In this document: piece by piece, positions 27,658-36,342 of the stretch | Layout: each line of letters starts with the position of its first letter | How positions within the stretch are numbered: position 1 is the stretch's first letter | Origin: Anaerolineae bacterium | GTDB taxonomy: Bacteria; Chloroflexota; Anaerolineae; DUEN01 | NCBI GenBank assembly: GCA_025060615.1 | Contig: JANXBS010000014.1 | Coordinates: 51,367 to 115,366 of the forward strand | Reading direction: 5' to 3' | Length of the DNA stretch: 64,000 nucleotides | The notes under the pieces: generated by a model | Databases searched by the model: none | The model's input: only the letters and a program-made list of their open reading frames with translations | Told to the model about the DNA's origin: nothing | Made by a program: the position numbers and the translations under genes

Positions 27658-28665
27658 ATGGATCAACTCCTGCCGGTGGGCACCATCTTGCGCTCCCGTT
27701 ACAGGATCATCGAGCTGGTCGGCCACGGCGGCATGGGTGCCGTGTATCGGGCAGAGGACTTGCGCCTGCAGGGACGGCAGTGCGCAGTCAAAGAAGTGTT
27801 GCCCGAGCTGGGACTGCCACCCGATTTGCTGGCCCAGATGCAGGAGCAGTTCTATCGCGAGGCGAGCATCCTCGCTCGCCTGGATCATCCCAATCTGCCC
27901 AAGGTTTCGGACTATTTCTCTCACCACGGGCGAGAATACCTAGTGATGGACTTCGTGCCCGGTCGTGATCTGAAGGAGATCGTAGATGAGGCGCGCCGAC
28001 AGGACACGTTCTTACGTGAGCGCCGTGTGCTGGGATGGGTGGCGCAGTTACTCGACGCGGTCGAGTACCTGCACTCCCAGAACCCGCCGGTCTTGCATCG
28101 AGATATCAAGCCTTCCAACATTAAGCTGACCCCTCAAGGCACCATCAAACTGGTAGACTTTGGCCTGGTCAAGTTGATGGCCCCTGATGACAGTCGTACG
28201 GTCACCGTCGTGCAAGGGCGAGGGACGGTGCAATACACCCCGCTTGAGCAATACGGTGGAGACCTTGGGCACACCGATGTGCGCTCAGACATCTACTCGA
28301 TCGGGGCCACATTATACCATTTGCTGACCGGCATTCCGCCGGCCGATGCCAAACAGCGCTTCCTGAAGCCGGGCTCGTTGGTGCCCCCCCGCTCTTTAAA
28401 CCCCGCCATCTCGGCGCGTACCGAGCGAGCGATCCTGGCCGCCATGTCTATGCATCCTGATCAGCGTCCCAGCAGCATTGCTGAGCTGCGAGCGCTCTTG
28501 TTCGGCGTCGGCGAGATCCGCTCCGGATCCCTGAGCGGTCCCACGTTAGGTCAGGAATGGCAAGAGGCGATGCGCCTGAACAGTTGGCTAGTAGGGGCTG
28601 CCCTAGGATTGATAGCAGTTGCCTTGACGGTGACGCTGTTGGCGCCGCCCTTGCCAACTTCGTGA
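27658..28665 (+). CDS. Eukaryotic-type Ser/Thr protein kinase, membrane-anchored
   Basis: The 335-residue protein has a complete kinase domain (about 12-285): glycine loop [13 protein letters not shown], Lys in CAVKEVL, catalytic loop [18 protein letters not shown] and activation segment TPLEQYGG...[20 protein letters not shown] single C-terminal hydrophobic segment ([19 protein letters not shown], about 310-330) anchors it in the membrane with almost nothing outside, so it lacks the PASTA or other sensor domains common in PknB-like kinases. It is divergent from the FHA regulator, a likely phospho-threonine reader. The GH3-like gene converges eight bases downstream. Confidence 0.92.
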   Translation: MDQLLPVGTILRSRYRIIELVGHGGMGAVYRAEDLRLQGRQCAVKEVLPELGLPPDLLAQMQEQFYREASILARLDHPNLPKVSDYFSHHGREYLVMDFVPGRDLKEIVDEARRQDTFLRERRVLGWVAQLLDAVEYLHSQNPPVLHRDIKPSNIKLTPQGTIKLVDFGLVKLMAPDDSRTVTVVQGRGTVQYTPLEQYGGDLGHTDVRSDIYSIGATLYHLLTGIPPADAKQRFLKPGSLVPPRSLNPAISARTERAILAAMSMHPDQRPSSIAELRALLFGVGEIRSGSLSGPTLGQEWQEAMRLNSWLVGAALGLIAVALTVTLLAPPLPTS

Positions 28666-28673
28666 GCTGCTGA

Positions 28674-31568
28674 CTAATCCTGCTCTTGCAGCCGAGATGT
28701 ACTTAGACGCGCTATGAATGCACGTGCGCGCGCAATCAGAAGTGGGACCAAGCTTGTGGGCAGTACCACGAGAGCAGCTCCCCATGGTCGCGCTACCTGC
28801 TGCAGGTAGGTTGCGCCCGGTAGCCATCCCAACGCATACAGCACATAGGTGACCATCCCTGCCACCACCCCCCATAACACCGTGTTGACCACTTCGTGCA
28901 ATGCCAGGCCGTTGCCAACCTGGACTGCATAAATGATGCCGCCCGCCAGGATGCTCGCCAGCACCGCCAAGAGAAAAGCCGCACCGTCCACCCGCGGTAA
29001 GGAAGACGGCATTCCCCGCAAACCCGTGGCCTCTGCGACCGCGATAGGAGTAGACGTTGGCGTTGGGGAAGGCGTCGGAGTAGGGGTAGGTTCCACGGTC
29101 GGGACGGCCGTAGGCACTAAGCTTCTCACAGTGACCACCAACATGTTGGATTGCTGAGCCGGCTCGGCCGTGGCGGTGATTTGCAGCTCGCCGGGCCGCT
29201 CTAACTTAACCACTGCTTCGGCAATGCCGCCGCGGGTTGTGCTTTGCAGCCTAGGCAGCTCTAGGGACTCAGCGGGATAGAATAGTCGAAATGTAACTAA
29301 CGTGCCGTCCGGTACCTGGTTACCATTATGATCTACGATCACGCCGGTGGTAAGGCGCAATGTCTGCCCCACGATCAAGGTAATCGGCTCGGTTGCCCGG
29401 TCGAGGGTGCGGCCGGCCACCCGTAGTTCGATCGTTTGCCGCGGGTTAGGGCGCAGCCGCTCTGAGAGGTCATAGTTGATGCCGGGAATGCTCACTGGTA
29501 GACGTCCCGTCGGGGTAAGCTCGCGAAACAGGATGCGGACCGCCGTCTCTAGGAAAGGAGGAGTCTTGCTATACAGTGTGAAATAGGCAGTGAGCTTGCT
29601 GATCTCGGTGGGGTCCAGGTAGTACGGCACGCTAAAGGAGAAAACCACCAGCTTTTTGTCTCGCAAGCTGTCCGAGCGCGTGCTAAGGAACTGCTTAAGG
29701 CTGGTCGACTCTGGGTAACGCTCTGGTGATATGTCGAGCATGGCGAAGACGATCCAGTCCGCCTCTTGCAAGAGTCTCTCGATCTCCTCTGGTGGCGGAT
29801 TGCTTGATTCACCGGCCAAGAACGCCTGCAATTGAGCGAAAGTCAAGCTGTGAATACGATCAGGGACGATCTGTCCGCTGGCCTGAGGGCCATACAAGCG
29901 AAGGATAATGGTCTCCAGCGCTTGCGGCTCTATCAGCCGGAAGGGCGAACACTCCGCGCACTCCTGTTCCTGACGGGTATCAGTGATGATCAGGATGTTC
30001 TCATCGGTCAGTGGGCCGGCCGGAAGCCGATCAGCCAGCTCCTGCGGGCCGGGGTCTACCAGGGTGGCCGCTGCCTGCGAGATGGGCATGACGTTGCGGG
30101 CGCCTTGCCCTACCTGAGACAAGCCGTCGGGTGTAACCAGGGCATTCGCCAGAGATAGATCAGGGTAGAGATGTCGCTTCAGCCGCAGGATGCGCATGAG
30201 CGATGCATCCACGCGTTGTCGAAATCTGTCGTCTAGGGTGTAACGTTCCTGAAAGAACAAGATGGTATCCTTGACGTTGGCAATGCGAGCCTCCCAATCG
30301 TCGGTAAGCGCGAATTGGGATAGCAGCAAGACATCGTTGCCGGCGGTGATGAAGGCGTCCAGGGCCACTTGGCGATGAGGAAACTTCTGCAAGGTGGGAT
30401 CATAGTATCGGCGGATCGAGGGGACGCCCAACGCATCAGAGATCAGAAGGCCGCCAGCCTCGCGCCAATCCTTGAACTCTGCTAGCTCCAGGATGGTCTG
30501 TAGTTGGGGGGCCAGGCTGATCGGAGGGGTGAGCTGACGGGTGTTGTCCTGAAACCCCCGGTAGCGCACATGCGAGGAGAGAAACGCCTCGGTGACGGCA
30601 GCGGCGTCATCGCCGTGGGCCACTGCGGCGAAGGGGGCCAACTCCACCTGGCGTAGAAGTTCCAACGGCTTCTGCACTGTCGCAATCTCCTCATCCGGCT
30701 GGCGATCGCTGGACCCCTGGCCTGGGAAGTGTTTAGCTACAGTGGCCACGCGTCCACCGCTTCCTTCGTGGACGCCGCGAATGTAGGCCTGGCCCATTCG
30801 TCCCACCCAGTAGGGGCTGCCACCAAAGGAACGCGTGCTTAGATCGCCTGGCTGGTTTAAGCGTGGGACATCCAGGACGTCCAGCGATGGGCCTAGCAAT
30901 AAGTTGATGCCGACAGCGGCCAGCTCACGGCCGACGATGGCCCCCACAGTCTCAGCCGCCTGCGGATTCCACGTAGCCCCCAACGCCATGTTGTTGGGTA
31001 GCGGAGTAAAGGCACGTCGCAATTCCGTGTGGGGATACCCGTCCCCTTCCTGGCTAATAGCAATGAATAACGGCAGACGCACCGAGTTGGTGACCGGGGT
31101 CGCGCTCGATGGCGGTAGTGGTTCGACGTTGACCGCCTCTGCGGGGGTCAGGGCCTGCAAAGCGCTCAGTGCCCGGTCGAAAGCCAGGCCCTGCAGCCGG
31201 TTCGTCAGGATCAAGACCTGGGCAGGGGTGTCCAGCAATTGCCCGTCAGGACCTTCGACGGGTTCGTTACGGAAGTTGCCATTTTCAGCCCGGAGGATCA
31301 CGCCGCCGATTCGATAAGTGCGGATCAGCTCGGCGATGGCTGAGTCAGGCCCGACGTCATCCCCCTGGAAGTCCACGATGAAAAGCTGCCCTACGCGATC
31401 CGCCACCGACATGCGTTCGATGAGGGCTCGCAAGTCGGAATCCGGATCGGGGAGATCCTGAGCGCGAGCGGACGGCAGTCTGACCAGCAGGAAGAGGAAC
31501 AGCCCCAGCAGGATCAGGTGAAAGGCCATGCAACACCTGATGAAAGCCAGCCTCACTTTTGCCTCCAT
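28674..31568 (-). CDS. GH3-like surface protein with Ig-like and membrane domains
   Basis: The 964-residue protein opens with a signal or anchor segment (about 14-36). A GH3/NagZ-like barrel follows (about 45-410): GGVILRAENG, VAKHFPGQGSSDRQ near 278 and GLLISDALGVPS near 375, the strand bearing the Asp nucleophile. A GH3 C-terminal-like domain runs to about 680. Then come an Ig-like bacterial domain (about 695-790), a Pro/Thr linker and three membrane helices. In NagZ the loop after KHFPGHG carries an Asp-His dyad; here it reads GQG and has no His before the next helix. The substrate is unknown; peptidoglycan or a surface glycan are options. Confidence 0.82.
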   Translation of the reverse strand: MEAKVRLAFIRCCMAFHLILLGLFLFLLVRLPSARAQDLPDPDSDLRALIERMSVADRVGQLFIVDFQGDDVGPDSAIAELIRTYRIGGVILRAENGNFRNEPVEGPDGQLLDTPAQVLILTNRLQGLAFDRALSALQALTPAEAVNVEPLPPSSATPVTNSVRLPLFIAISQEGDGYPHTELRRAFTPLPNNMALGATWNPQAAETVGAIVGRELAAVGINLLLGPSLDVLDVPRLNQPGDLSTRSFGGSPYWVGRMGQAYIRGVHEGSGGRVATVAKHFPGQGSSDRQPDEEIATVQKPLELLRQVELAPFAAVAHGDDAAAVTEAFLSSHVRYRGFQDNTRQLTPPISLAPQLQTILELAEFKDWREAGGLLISDALGVPSIRRYYDPTLQKFPHRQVALDAFITAGNDVLLLSQFALTDDWEARIANVKDTILFFQERYTLDDRFRQRVDASLMRILRLKRHLYPDLSLANALVTPDGLSQVGQGARNVMPISQAAATLVDPGPQELADRLPAGPLTDENILIITDTRQEQECAECSPFRLIEPQALETIILRLYGPQASGQIVPDRIHSLTFAQLQAFLAGESSNPPPEEIERLLQEADWIVFAMLDISPERYPESTSLKQFLSTRSDSLRDKKLVVFSFSVPYYLDPTEISKLTAYFTLYSKTPPFLETAVRILFRELTPTGRLPVSIPGINYDLSERLRPNPRQTIELRVAGRTLDRATEPITLIVGQTLRLTTGVIVDHNGNQVPDGTLVTFRLFYPAESLELPRLQSTTRGGIAEAVVKLERPGELQITATAEPAQQSNMLVVTVRSLVPTAVPTVEPTPTPTPSPTPTSTPIAVAEATGLRGMPSSLPRVDGAAFLLAVLASILAGGIIYAVQVGNGLALHEVVNTVLWGVVAGMVTYVLYALGWLPGATYLQQVARPWGAALVVLPTSLVPLLIARARAFIARLSTSRLQEQD

Positions 31569-31682
31569 AGGCGACTTCGCGCGGCTTCCAGATTAGTATA
31601 CTTCCTTTCTGAATGGCCGTCAAAGGCGCTTGACAGAAGATGAAGGCTACAACCGAGAGCGACAGGAAGCATGGACGCACTG

Positions 31683-31691
31683 TGTTATAAT
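31683..31691 (+). promoter_or_regulatory. Extended -10 promoter of the aldehyde dehydrogenase gene
   Basis: TGTTATAAT (31683-31691) is an extended -10 with a perfect TATAAT. No clear -35 is visible at the normal spacing. The leader would be about 30 bases long. Confidence 0.55.
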
Positions 31692-31729
31692 CCTTTATGT
31701 TTCATCTGCAGTAAATCTTGGAGGGAAAG

Positions 31730-33178
31730 ATGACCGCCTATCTAAACTATATTAGCGGGGAGTGGCGCCCTGCTCGAGACGGAGCCACCTTTGAAGATCG
31801 CAACCCCGCCAATCCCGACGACGTGATCGGGACGTTCCCGATGTCGACGCGTGAAGATGTGGTCGAGGCCCTGCAAGCGGCTAAGCAAGCTCAGCGCACT
31901 TGGGCTGCGATGCCATCACCTCAGCGCGGTGAAATCTTACTGCGGGCGGGGCTGCTGATCGAGTCTCGGCTGGACGAGCTGGCCCGCATCCTCACCCGGG
32001 AGGAGGGGAAGACGCTGCGCGAGGCTACCGCTGAGGTGCGACGAGCAGCCGAGATCTTTAAGTTCTTTGCCGGGGAAGGGCGCCGGCTAAGCGGCGAAGT
32101 GCTCCCCTCTGATCGCGCGGGCAGCTTTGACCTGACCCGGCGCGAGCCAGTAGGTGTGATCTCCGTCCTCACTCCCTGGAACTTTCCAATCGCTATCCCT
32201 GCTTGGAAGATTGCGCCGGCACTCATCGCTGGCAACGCTGTCGTATTCAAGCCAGCTTCGCTGAGCCCTTGGATTGGGCTAGAGTTGGTGCAGGCGCTAG
32301 TCGAAGCTGGATTGCCAGCTGGGGTGCTTAATATGGTCACCGGCTCCGGCGGCGTAGTGGGCGATGAGCTGGTCACCAATCCACTAGTGGACGCGATTTC
32401 GTTCACTGGCTCATACGAGGTAGGCTACCGGCTGTATCAGAAGGCTGCAAGCCGCATGGTGCGCGTGCAGACCGAGATGGGGGGCAAGAATCCTCTAGTC
32501 GTGTTAGCGGATGCCGATTTAGACCTAGCAGTACAGCTCGCAGTGATTGGCGGGTACGGCGTAACAGGGCAGGCATGCACCGCGACCAGCCGAGTGATCG
32601 TGGAGGAGCCCATCCTGGACATGTTCACCGCCCGATTGAAAGAACGCGCTGAGCGGCTACGGGTTGGCAATGGGCTAGATCCTGACACAGAGATGGGGCC
32701 AGTGGTGAGCGCCGATCAGCTTCAGACCGACCTGCGCTATATCGAAATCGGCAAACAGGAGGGAGCGAGGTTGGTGGCCGGTGGTGACGTCATCGAGGGG
32801 AAGAAGGGATACTTCCTACGACCAACCCTGTTCACCGAAGTGCGGCCGGACATGCGGATCGCTCAGGAGGAGATCTTCGGCCCGATAATCGGCGTCATGG
32901 CTGCGCGCGATTTCGACGAAGCGGTGACATTGGCCAATCAAGTGCAGTATGGCCTGGTCGCCTCCATTTGCACGAACGATCTTCGGCGCGCCTTCCAATT
33001 CGCTGAGCAAATTGAGGCAGGAGTGGTCAAAATCAACCAACCAACGACTGGTCTGGAGCTCCATGCGCCCTTTGGCGGTTTCAAGCGCTCTAGCTCGGGC
33101 ACCTTTAAAGAGCAAGGAAGAGCAGCACTAGATTTCTATACCCGAATCAAGACAATTTACGTCAGCTATTCGCCGTAA
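31730..33178 (+). CDS. NAD(P)-dependent aldehyde dehydrogenase
   Basis: The 482-residue protein is a complete ALDH. It has PWNFPIAIPAWKIAPALIAGN near 150, FTGSYEVG near 225, EMGGKNPLVV (catalytic Glu) near 252, GQACTATSR (catalytic Cys) near 284, EEIFGPIIGVM near 380 and PFGGFKRSSSG near 445. The family oxidises aldehydes to acids; the sequence leans towards the semialdehyde/2-oxoglutaric semialdehyde group, but the substrate is open. The ATG at 31730 has GGAGGG five bases upstream; an earlier in-frame ATG (31718) has no ribosome site. It is single and preceded by an extended -10 promoter. Confidence 0.93.
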   Translation: MTAYLNYISGEWRPARDGATFEDRNPANPDDVIGTFPMSTREDVVEALQAAKQAQRTWAAMPSPQRGEILLRAGLLIESRLDELARILTREEGKTLREATAEVRRAAEIFKFFAGEGRRLSGEVLPSDRAGSFDLTRREPVGVISVLTPWNFPIAIPAWKIAPALIAGNAVVFKPASLSPWIGLELVQALVEAGLPAGVLNMVTGSGGVVGDELVTNPLVDAISFTGSYEVGYRLYQKAASRMVRVQTEMGGKNPLVVLADADLDLAVQLAVIGGYGVTGQACTATSRVIVEEPILDMFTARLKERAERLRVGNGLDPDTEMGPVVSADQLQTDLRYIEIGKQEGARLVAGGDVIEGKKGYFLRPTLFTEVRPDMRIAQEEIFGPIIGVMAARDFDEAVTLANQVQYGLVASICTNDLRRAFQFAEQIEAGVVKINQPTTGLELHAPFGGFKRSSSGTFKEQGRAALDFYTRIKTIYVSYSP

Positions 33179-33440
33179 AGGAGGATAGCGCTCACAGGCA
33201 TCCGATGGACCGACTGCGGGCCTTCCCCTAGTCCCTTTCTTCTGGCGTCCTTAAGGACGCGCAGACGTCTCTAAAGGAGGGGACGCGTATCTTCGCTTTT
33301 CGCCTAGTGAGGGGAAGCCTATAGAGGCAAAATTCTCTCCGGAATGGCTTCTTTCTGCCTTTTGACTATCTTCTGGGGACTAAAATGCATGGGCCAGGTT
33401 ACTCTTGAAGGTACGTGGGAGATCTCATAGGCTAGGTAAG
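33179..33440. other. Intergenic region with a 16-bp palindrome, no gene seen
   Basis: The stretch between the aldehyde dehydrogenase and the DJ-1-like gene holds the perfect palindrome GCGTCCTTAAGGACGC (33245-33260), followed by a second small one (AGACGTCT, 33263-33270). No T-run follows either. No convincing reading frame is seen. Confidence 0.5.
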
Positions 33441-33441
33441 G

Positions 33442-33488
33442 AAAAAGTTGCCCTCTCCTGTGGCCTTCCCTGCCGGGAGAGGGCAACT
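33442..33488 (-). terminator. Rho-independent terminator of the DJ-1-like gene
   Basis: Read on the minus strand, a 13-bp perfect stem (33476-33488 with 33446-33458) is followed by TTTTT (33446-33442). It ends the transcript of the gene at 33517-34026. Confidence 0.85.
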
Positions 33489-33516
33489 CGGGGAACTCTT
33501 GTGCCCATTGGCTCGA

Positions 33517-34026
33517 TCAGGACTCGATCGTCTTCAGAAATGCGTTAGCAAAGGTTTCGACAAAAGCTGGACCTTGGGCTGTGATTAGCTTCTCATCAAT
33601 CTCCAATGGACGGCCGGTGAAAGTCGCACCGCCGCGCACGATCCAATCGGCCCATTCGGGAGGCGCCGTCACCTTCTTCTTGCTCAGCACACCGGCCTGA
33701 GACAGAAGGACGGTCGCATTGCCAGTGGCGCCCAGTGTTTTATATTTGACATCTGAGGCCAGCTTACGCGCCTGTGGGTCATCAAAGTAAATGCGTGCGC
33801 CATCGCCGCCCATGAAGACCACCGCGTCATACTCGTACGTTTTTACCTCATGCAACCGCACATCCACTAGCACAGATACCCCGCGGCTTGATTCCACTGC
33901 TCCTGAGGCGATTGAGGCAACGGATATCTTATGACCGCGCGCCTCGGCCATGCGCTTCAGCGTGAAGAACTCGTTCTCGTCGAAATCCCGCGGGGGTAGT
34001 ACGACCAAGATCTTCTTGGAAGCCAT
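33517..34026 (-). CDS. DJ-1/PfpI-like protein lacking the nucleophile cysteine
   Basis: The 169-residue protein has the DJ-1/PfpI fold: KILVVLPPRDFDENEFFTLK at the start, AVVFMGGDGARIYFDD near 70 and LGATGNATVLLSQAGVLSKKKV near 97. In active relatives the last segment reads A-I-C-N/I-A-P, with Cys as nucleophile. Here the position is Gly (A-T-G-N-A-T), so protease, glyoxalase or deglycase chemistry by the usual route is not expected. The Glu/Asp near the N-terminus is present. It may be a binding or sensor relative. The gene has its own terminator. Confidence 0.82.
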   Translation of the reverse strand: MASKKILVVLPPRDFDENEFFTLKRMAEARGHKISVASIASGAVESSRGVSVLVDVRLHEVKTYEYDAVVFMGGDGARIYFDDPQARKLASDVKYKTLGATGNATVLLSQAGVLSKKKVTAPPEWADWIVRGGATFTGRPLEIDEKLITAQGPAFVETFANAFLKTIES

Positions 34027-34208
34027 GGCTAAACCACCTCCTTGTTTCGACTGGGGATAAAGGTTATCAGGCTATACGCATCCTATGCTGACTCATCCGA
34101 TAGACCGCATGATATTCTACGCAAGATCGCTTGTTTGCCAAAGTTAGCATAGAAGGGGATTCTAAAGCGGCATGGAGCAGGAGAAAGCTTTTGACAGAGG
34201 ATGATGTA

Positions 34209-34646
34209 TCAATGAGCGGTTTTCATCTCGCTTTGCCACTGCTGGACTACCAATTTGAAAATATCTGATTCGGTGATCATTCCCACCACCTCACCCCCTT
34301 CTACGACGGGCAATCCACCGATCTTGTGCTTTAGCATTAATTCGGCAGCCTGCCATAAGGGGGTTTCGGGTGTCACTGTCACCACTTCAGTGGTCATCAC
34401 ATCGGCGACGGTTAACCAGTGCTCCTGAGCGTCAGGTGCGTAGGGATTCCCAGCCGAGCTGATGCTGAGCCCCTCTCGCACATCGCTACGGCTGACAATG
34501 CCTACTAGCCGACCTTCTGCGTTCACTACAGGTAGCCGGCGTATCCGCTCCTCTTCCATCAATACCTCGGCCTCCTTTAAGGTAGCTTCCGGATCAATCA
34601 CGATAGGCGGATGGCTCATGACATCTCTTACCACTGTCTTCCACAT
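34209..34646 (-). CDS. Tandem CBS-domain protein
   Basis: The 145-residue protein consists of two CBS domains (about 8-62 and 80-138): DVMSHPPIVIDPEATLKEAEVL with GRLVGIVSRSDV, and DVMTTEVVTVTPETPLWQAAEL with GEVVGMITESDIFK. CBS pairs bind adenosine nucleotides or related ligands and act as energy or redox sensors. No effector domain is attached, so it would act on another protein. A second CBS-pair gene of the same size lies 1 kb away on the same strand; the two resemble one another. Confidence 0.92.
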   Translation of the reverse strand: MWKTVVRDVMSHPPIVIDPEATLKEAEVLMEEERIRRLPVVNAEGRLVGIVSRSDVREGLSISSAGNPYAPDAQEHWLTVADVMTTEVVTVTPETPLWQAAELMLKHKIGGLPVVEGGEVVGMITESDIFKLVVQQWQSEMKTAH

Positions 34647-35020
34647 GATCTCTTAACTCCTAAATGATGCATCAGCACATTGCTTCGTAACCCACTGCGA
34701 GAATCTCTAGGACGTTGTTTCGCACATGAGCAGCCGAACCCTTACCACATCGTTCCGCTGTAGAGCAGCCGGCCGGTGGTATTGCCGACCCAGTCAATTG
34801 CCCCGTCGGCATGCCAACCGGAATTTACCCCAACAGTTCGGATAAACACAGGCACTAGCACTGCCTCAGTTCTGCTCTCACATATTTAGGGCTGCCGGAT
34901 GGATCTGCAAGGTGACTTTCGGAACGATGTGCTGAGGGGCAACAGCTAGACAGAATGACGTATTTAAGATGAAAGAAACGTCCAGATAGGGCGCCTATTC
35001 GTCCTGCAGCAAGGGGGGCC
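34647..35020. other. Intergenic region, no gene seen
   Basis: No reading frame with a ribosome site, RNA gene or clear terminator was found between the first CBS gene and the inverted repeat at 35021. Confidence 0.4.
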
Positions 35021-35476
35021 TGTCGGTAGAGATGCCATCCGGACTGTCTCAGCGGGCTTCGGTTTGCCCGCAGCTTACTCTCTCTACGCCGCCGGGGACG
35101 GCGGAGCGCCGGTGATACGCTCTTCCCCTTCCGCCAATCCTATGATGAAGTCGTTAAGTTTCTCAGCCGCTTGCCGGAAGAGGACCGTGAAAATCTTAAG
35201 AAACTGGAGAAGTGCAAAGGCCAGCCCTAGTAAGATCGAGCCAGGAAATCTAACCCACGCTCGCTCGGAGGTTTCCGTCCGATGCAGCCCGGCCTCGCTG
35301 CGCTCTCCTAGGTCTGTCACAAAACGATCTAAAGTCACAAAGATGAGGCGAAGAAGCTCTGTTACGATCCGGAAGGTTGTTAGGATGACCAGAGTAAGAC
35401 GGGTCGTCAGGTCGCCAACGCGCTCAGCCCACGTCATAAGTCACCTCCCCTGGCCGGAAGGGACATCTCTACCGAC
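35021..35476. repeat. Inverted repeat pair flanking a small membrane-protein gene
   Basis: GTCGGTAGAGATG (35022-35034) recurs in inverted orientation at 35464-35476, 13 of 13 bases. Further in, each arm has TCCGG within five bases, giving a longer imperfect match. The arms enclose exactly one gene (35084-35437). They could be ends of a degraded mobile element, sites for a regulator or long-range RNA pairing; nothing in the enclosed protein looks like a transposase. Confidence 0.55.
35084..35437 (-). CDS. Small hypothetical protein with one membrane segment
   Basis: The 117-residue protein begins MTWAERVGDLTTRLTLVILT. The first third is an amphipathic helix-rich region. A hydrophobic segment FPGSILLGLAFALLQFLKIF (about 64-84) follows, then a Pro/Ala/Gly tail. 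GGGAGGTGA directly before the ATG makes translation on this strand convincing. An opposite-strand frame over the same DNA lacks such a site. I recognise no family. It lies between two CBS-pair genes and within a pair of inverted repeats. Confidence 0.65.
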   Translation of the reverse strand: MTWAERVGDLTTRLTLVILTTFRIVTELLRLIFVTLDRFVTDLGERSEAGLHRTETSERAWVRFPGSILLGLAFALLQFLKIFTVLFRQAAEKLNDFIIGLAEGEERITGAPPSPAA

Positions 35477-35628
35477 GCATCCCAGAGGACTTGCGCACAA
35501 GGCACTACAATAATACATCCGAAGAGGCGATTTGCCAAGCCCTTTGACATGCCTATTTGCGTTCGTCGAGGGCCGAACGTCTAAGCTCCGGATCTGCGGC
35601 GTGATCAGCTGCTTCCCTTCTCTTGGAC

Positions 35629-36075
35629 TCATGGCGCTCGCTCTGAGGAAGCCGTAGCTTCTTCGCGCTCCTCCAACAGTTTCAGCAGATAATTCAATAA
35701 GTCGGTCTCGGTAATGATGCCTACAACCTGGTCTCCTTCCACGACGGGAAGTCCACCGATCTTGTGATCTCGCATCAGCCGTGCTGCCTCTGCAATAGAA
35801 CTGTCCGGCGTCACCGTGATCGGATGAGGCGTCATACACGTGCTGACCGGGATATGTTGAAAGATATAGTTATCGTACCATGGCTCGCTCATCACCGTAG
35901 GAGCATTCGACGCGCGCTGAAGGTCATGGGCGGTGACAATACCTACCAAACGGCCATTCTCGACCACTGGAAGTCGGCGAAAGCCTCCTGCCCGCATCAA
36001 GGCGATCGCCGTACCGATCGCGTTCTGGGGAGCGATCGTCACAGGTCTCGATGTCATAATGTCTGCAACACGCAT
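35629..36075 (-). CDS. Tandem CBS-domain protein
   Basis: The 148-residue protein has two CBS domains: DIMTSRPVTIAPQNAIGTAIAL with GRLVGIVTAHDLQ, and STCMTPHPITVTPDSSIAEAAR with HKIGGLPVVEGDQVVGIITETDLLNYLLKLL. The C-terminal 25 residues form a charged helix. It resembles the CBS gene at 34209-34646, most clearly in the shared segment HKIGGLPVVEG, which suggests an old duplication. Function would be ligand sensing, probably of adenine nucleotides. The partner is unknown. Confidence 0.92.
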   Translation of the reverse strand: MRVADIMTSRPVTIAPQNAIGTAIALMRAGGFRRLPVVENGRLVGIVTAHDLQRASNAPTVMSEPWYDNYIFQHIPVSTCMTPHPITVTPDSSIAEAARLMRDHKIGGLPVVEGDQVVGIITETDLLNYLLKLLEEREEATASSERAP

Positions 36076-36311
36076 TGGAAACCTCGCCTGTTGATAGATG
36101 GTCTACCCTTTCTCACCAACCCTATCGGCCTTGTTTGGATGCTTTTCAGTTTATCCCCTGGCCAAGCCTCCTCATATGATTCTTGTCATTTGTATGACGA
36201 GCTGTATGAAAATGTATCCGAACGAGTTACGGCTTGCCCATACAAGTGGCAAGATGTGCCTTGACGGACAATCTCTGAACCTGCGCTGCATTTCGCAGGA
36301 CGCTGATTTCA

Positions 36312-36337
36312 TGGTATAATCCCTCTGACGCAGAGGG
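36312..36337 (+). promoter_or_regulatory. Extended -10 promoter and hairpin covering the ribosome site
   Basis: TGGTATAAT (36312-36320) is an extended -10. Directly after it, CCCTCTG-ACG-CAGAGGG (36321-36337) forms a 7-bp hairpin whose right arm contains GAGGG, the ribosome site of the ATG at 36343. The short leader would thus fold over its own ribosome site. Confidence 0.65.
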
Positions 36338-36342
36338 TTCGT

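Noticed and set aside
35064..35513. A plus-strand frame of 149 codons over the small membrane-protein gene
   Set aside because: It is very rich in Arg and Ser, has no ribosome site, and the minus-strand gene has a strong one.
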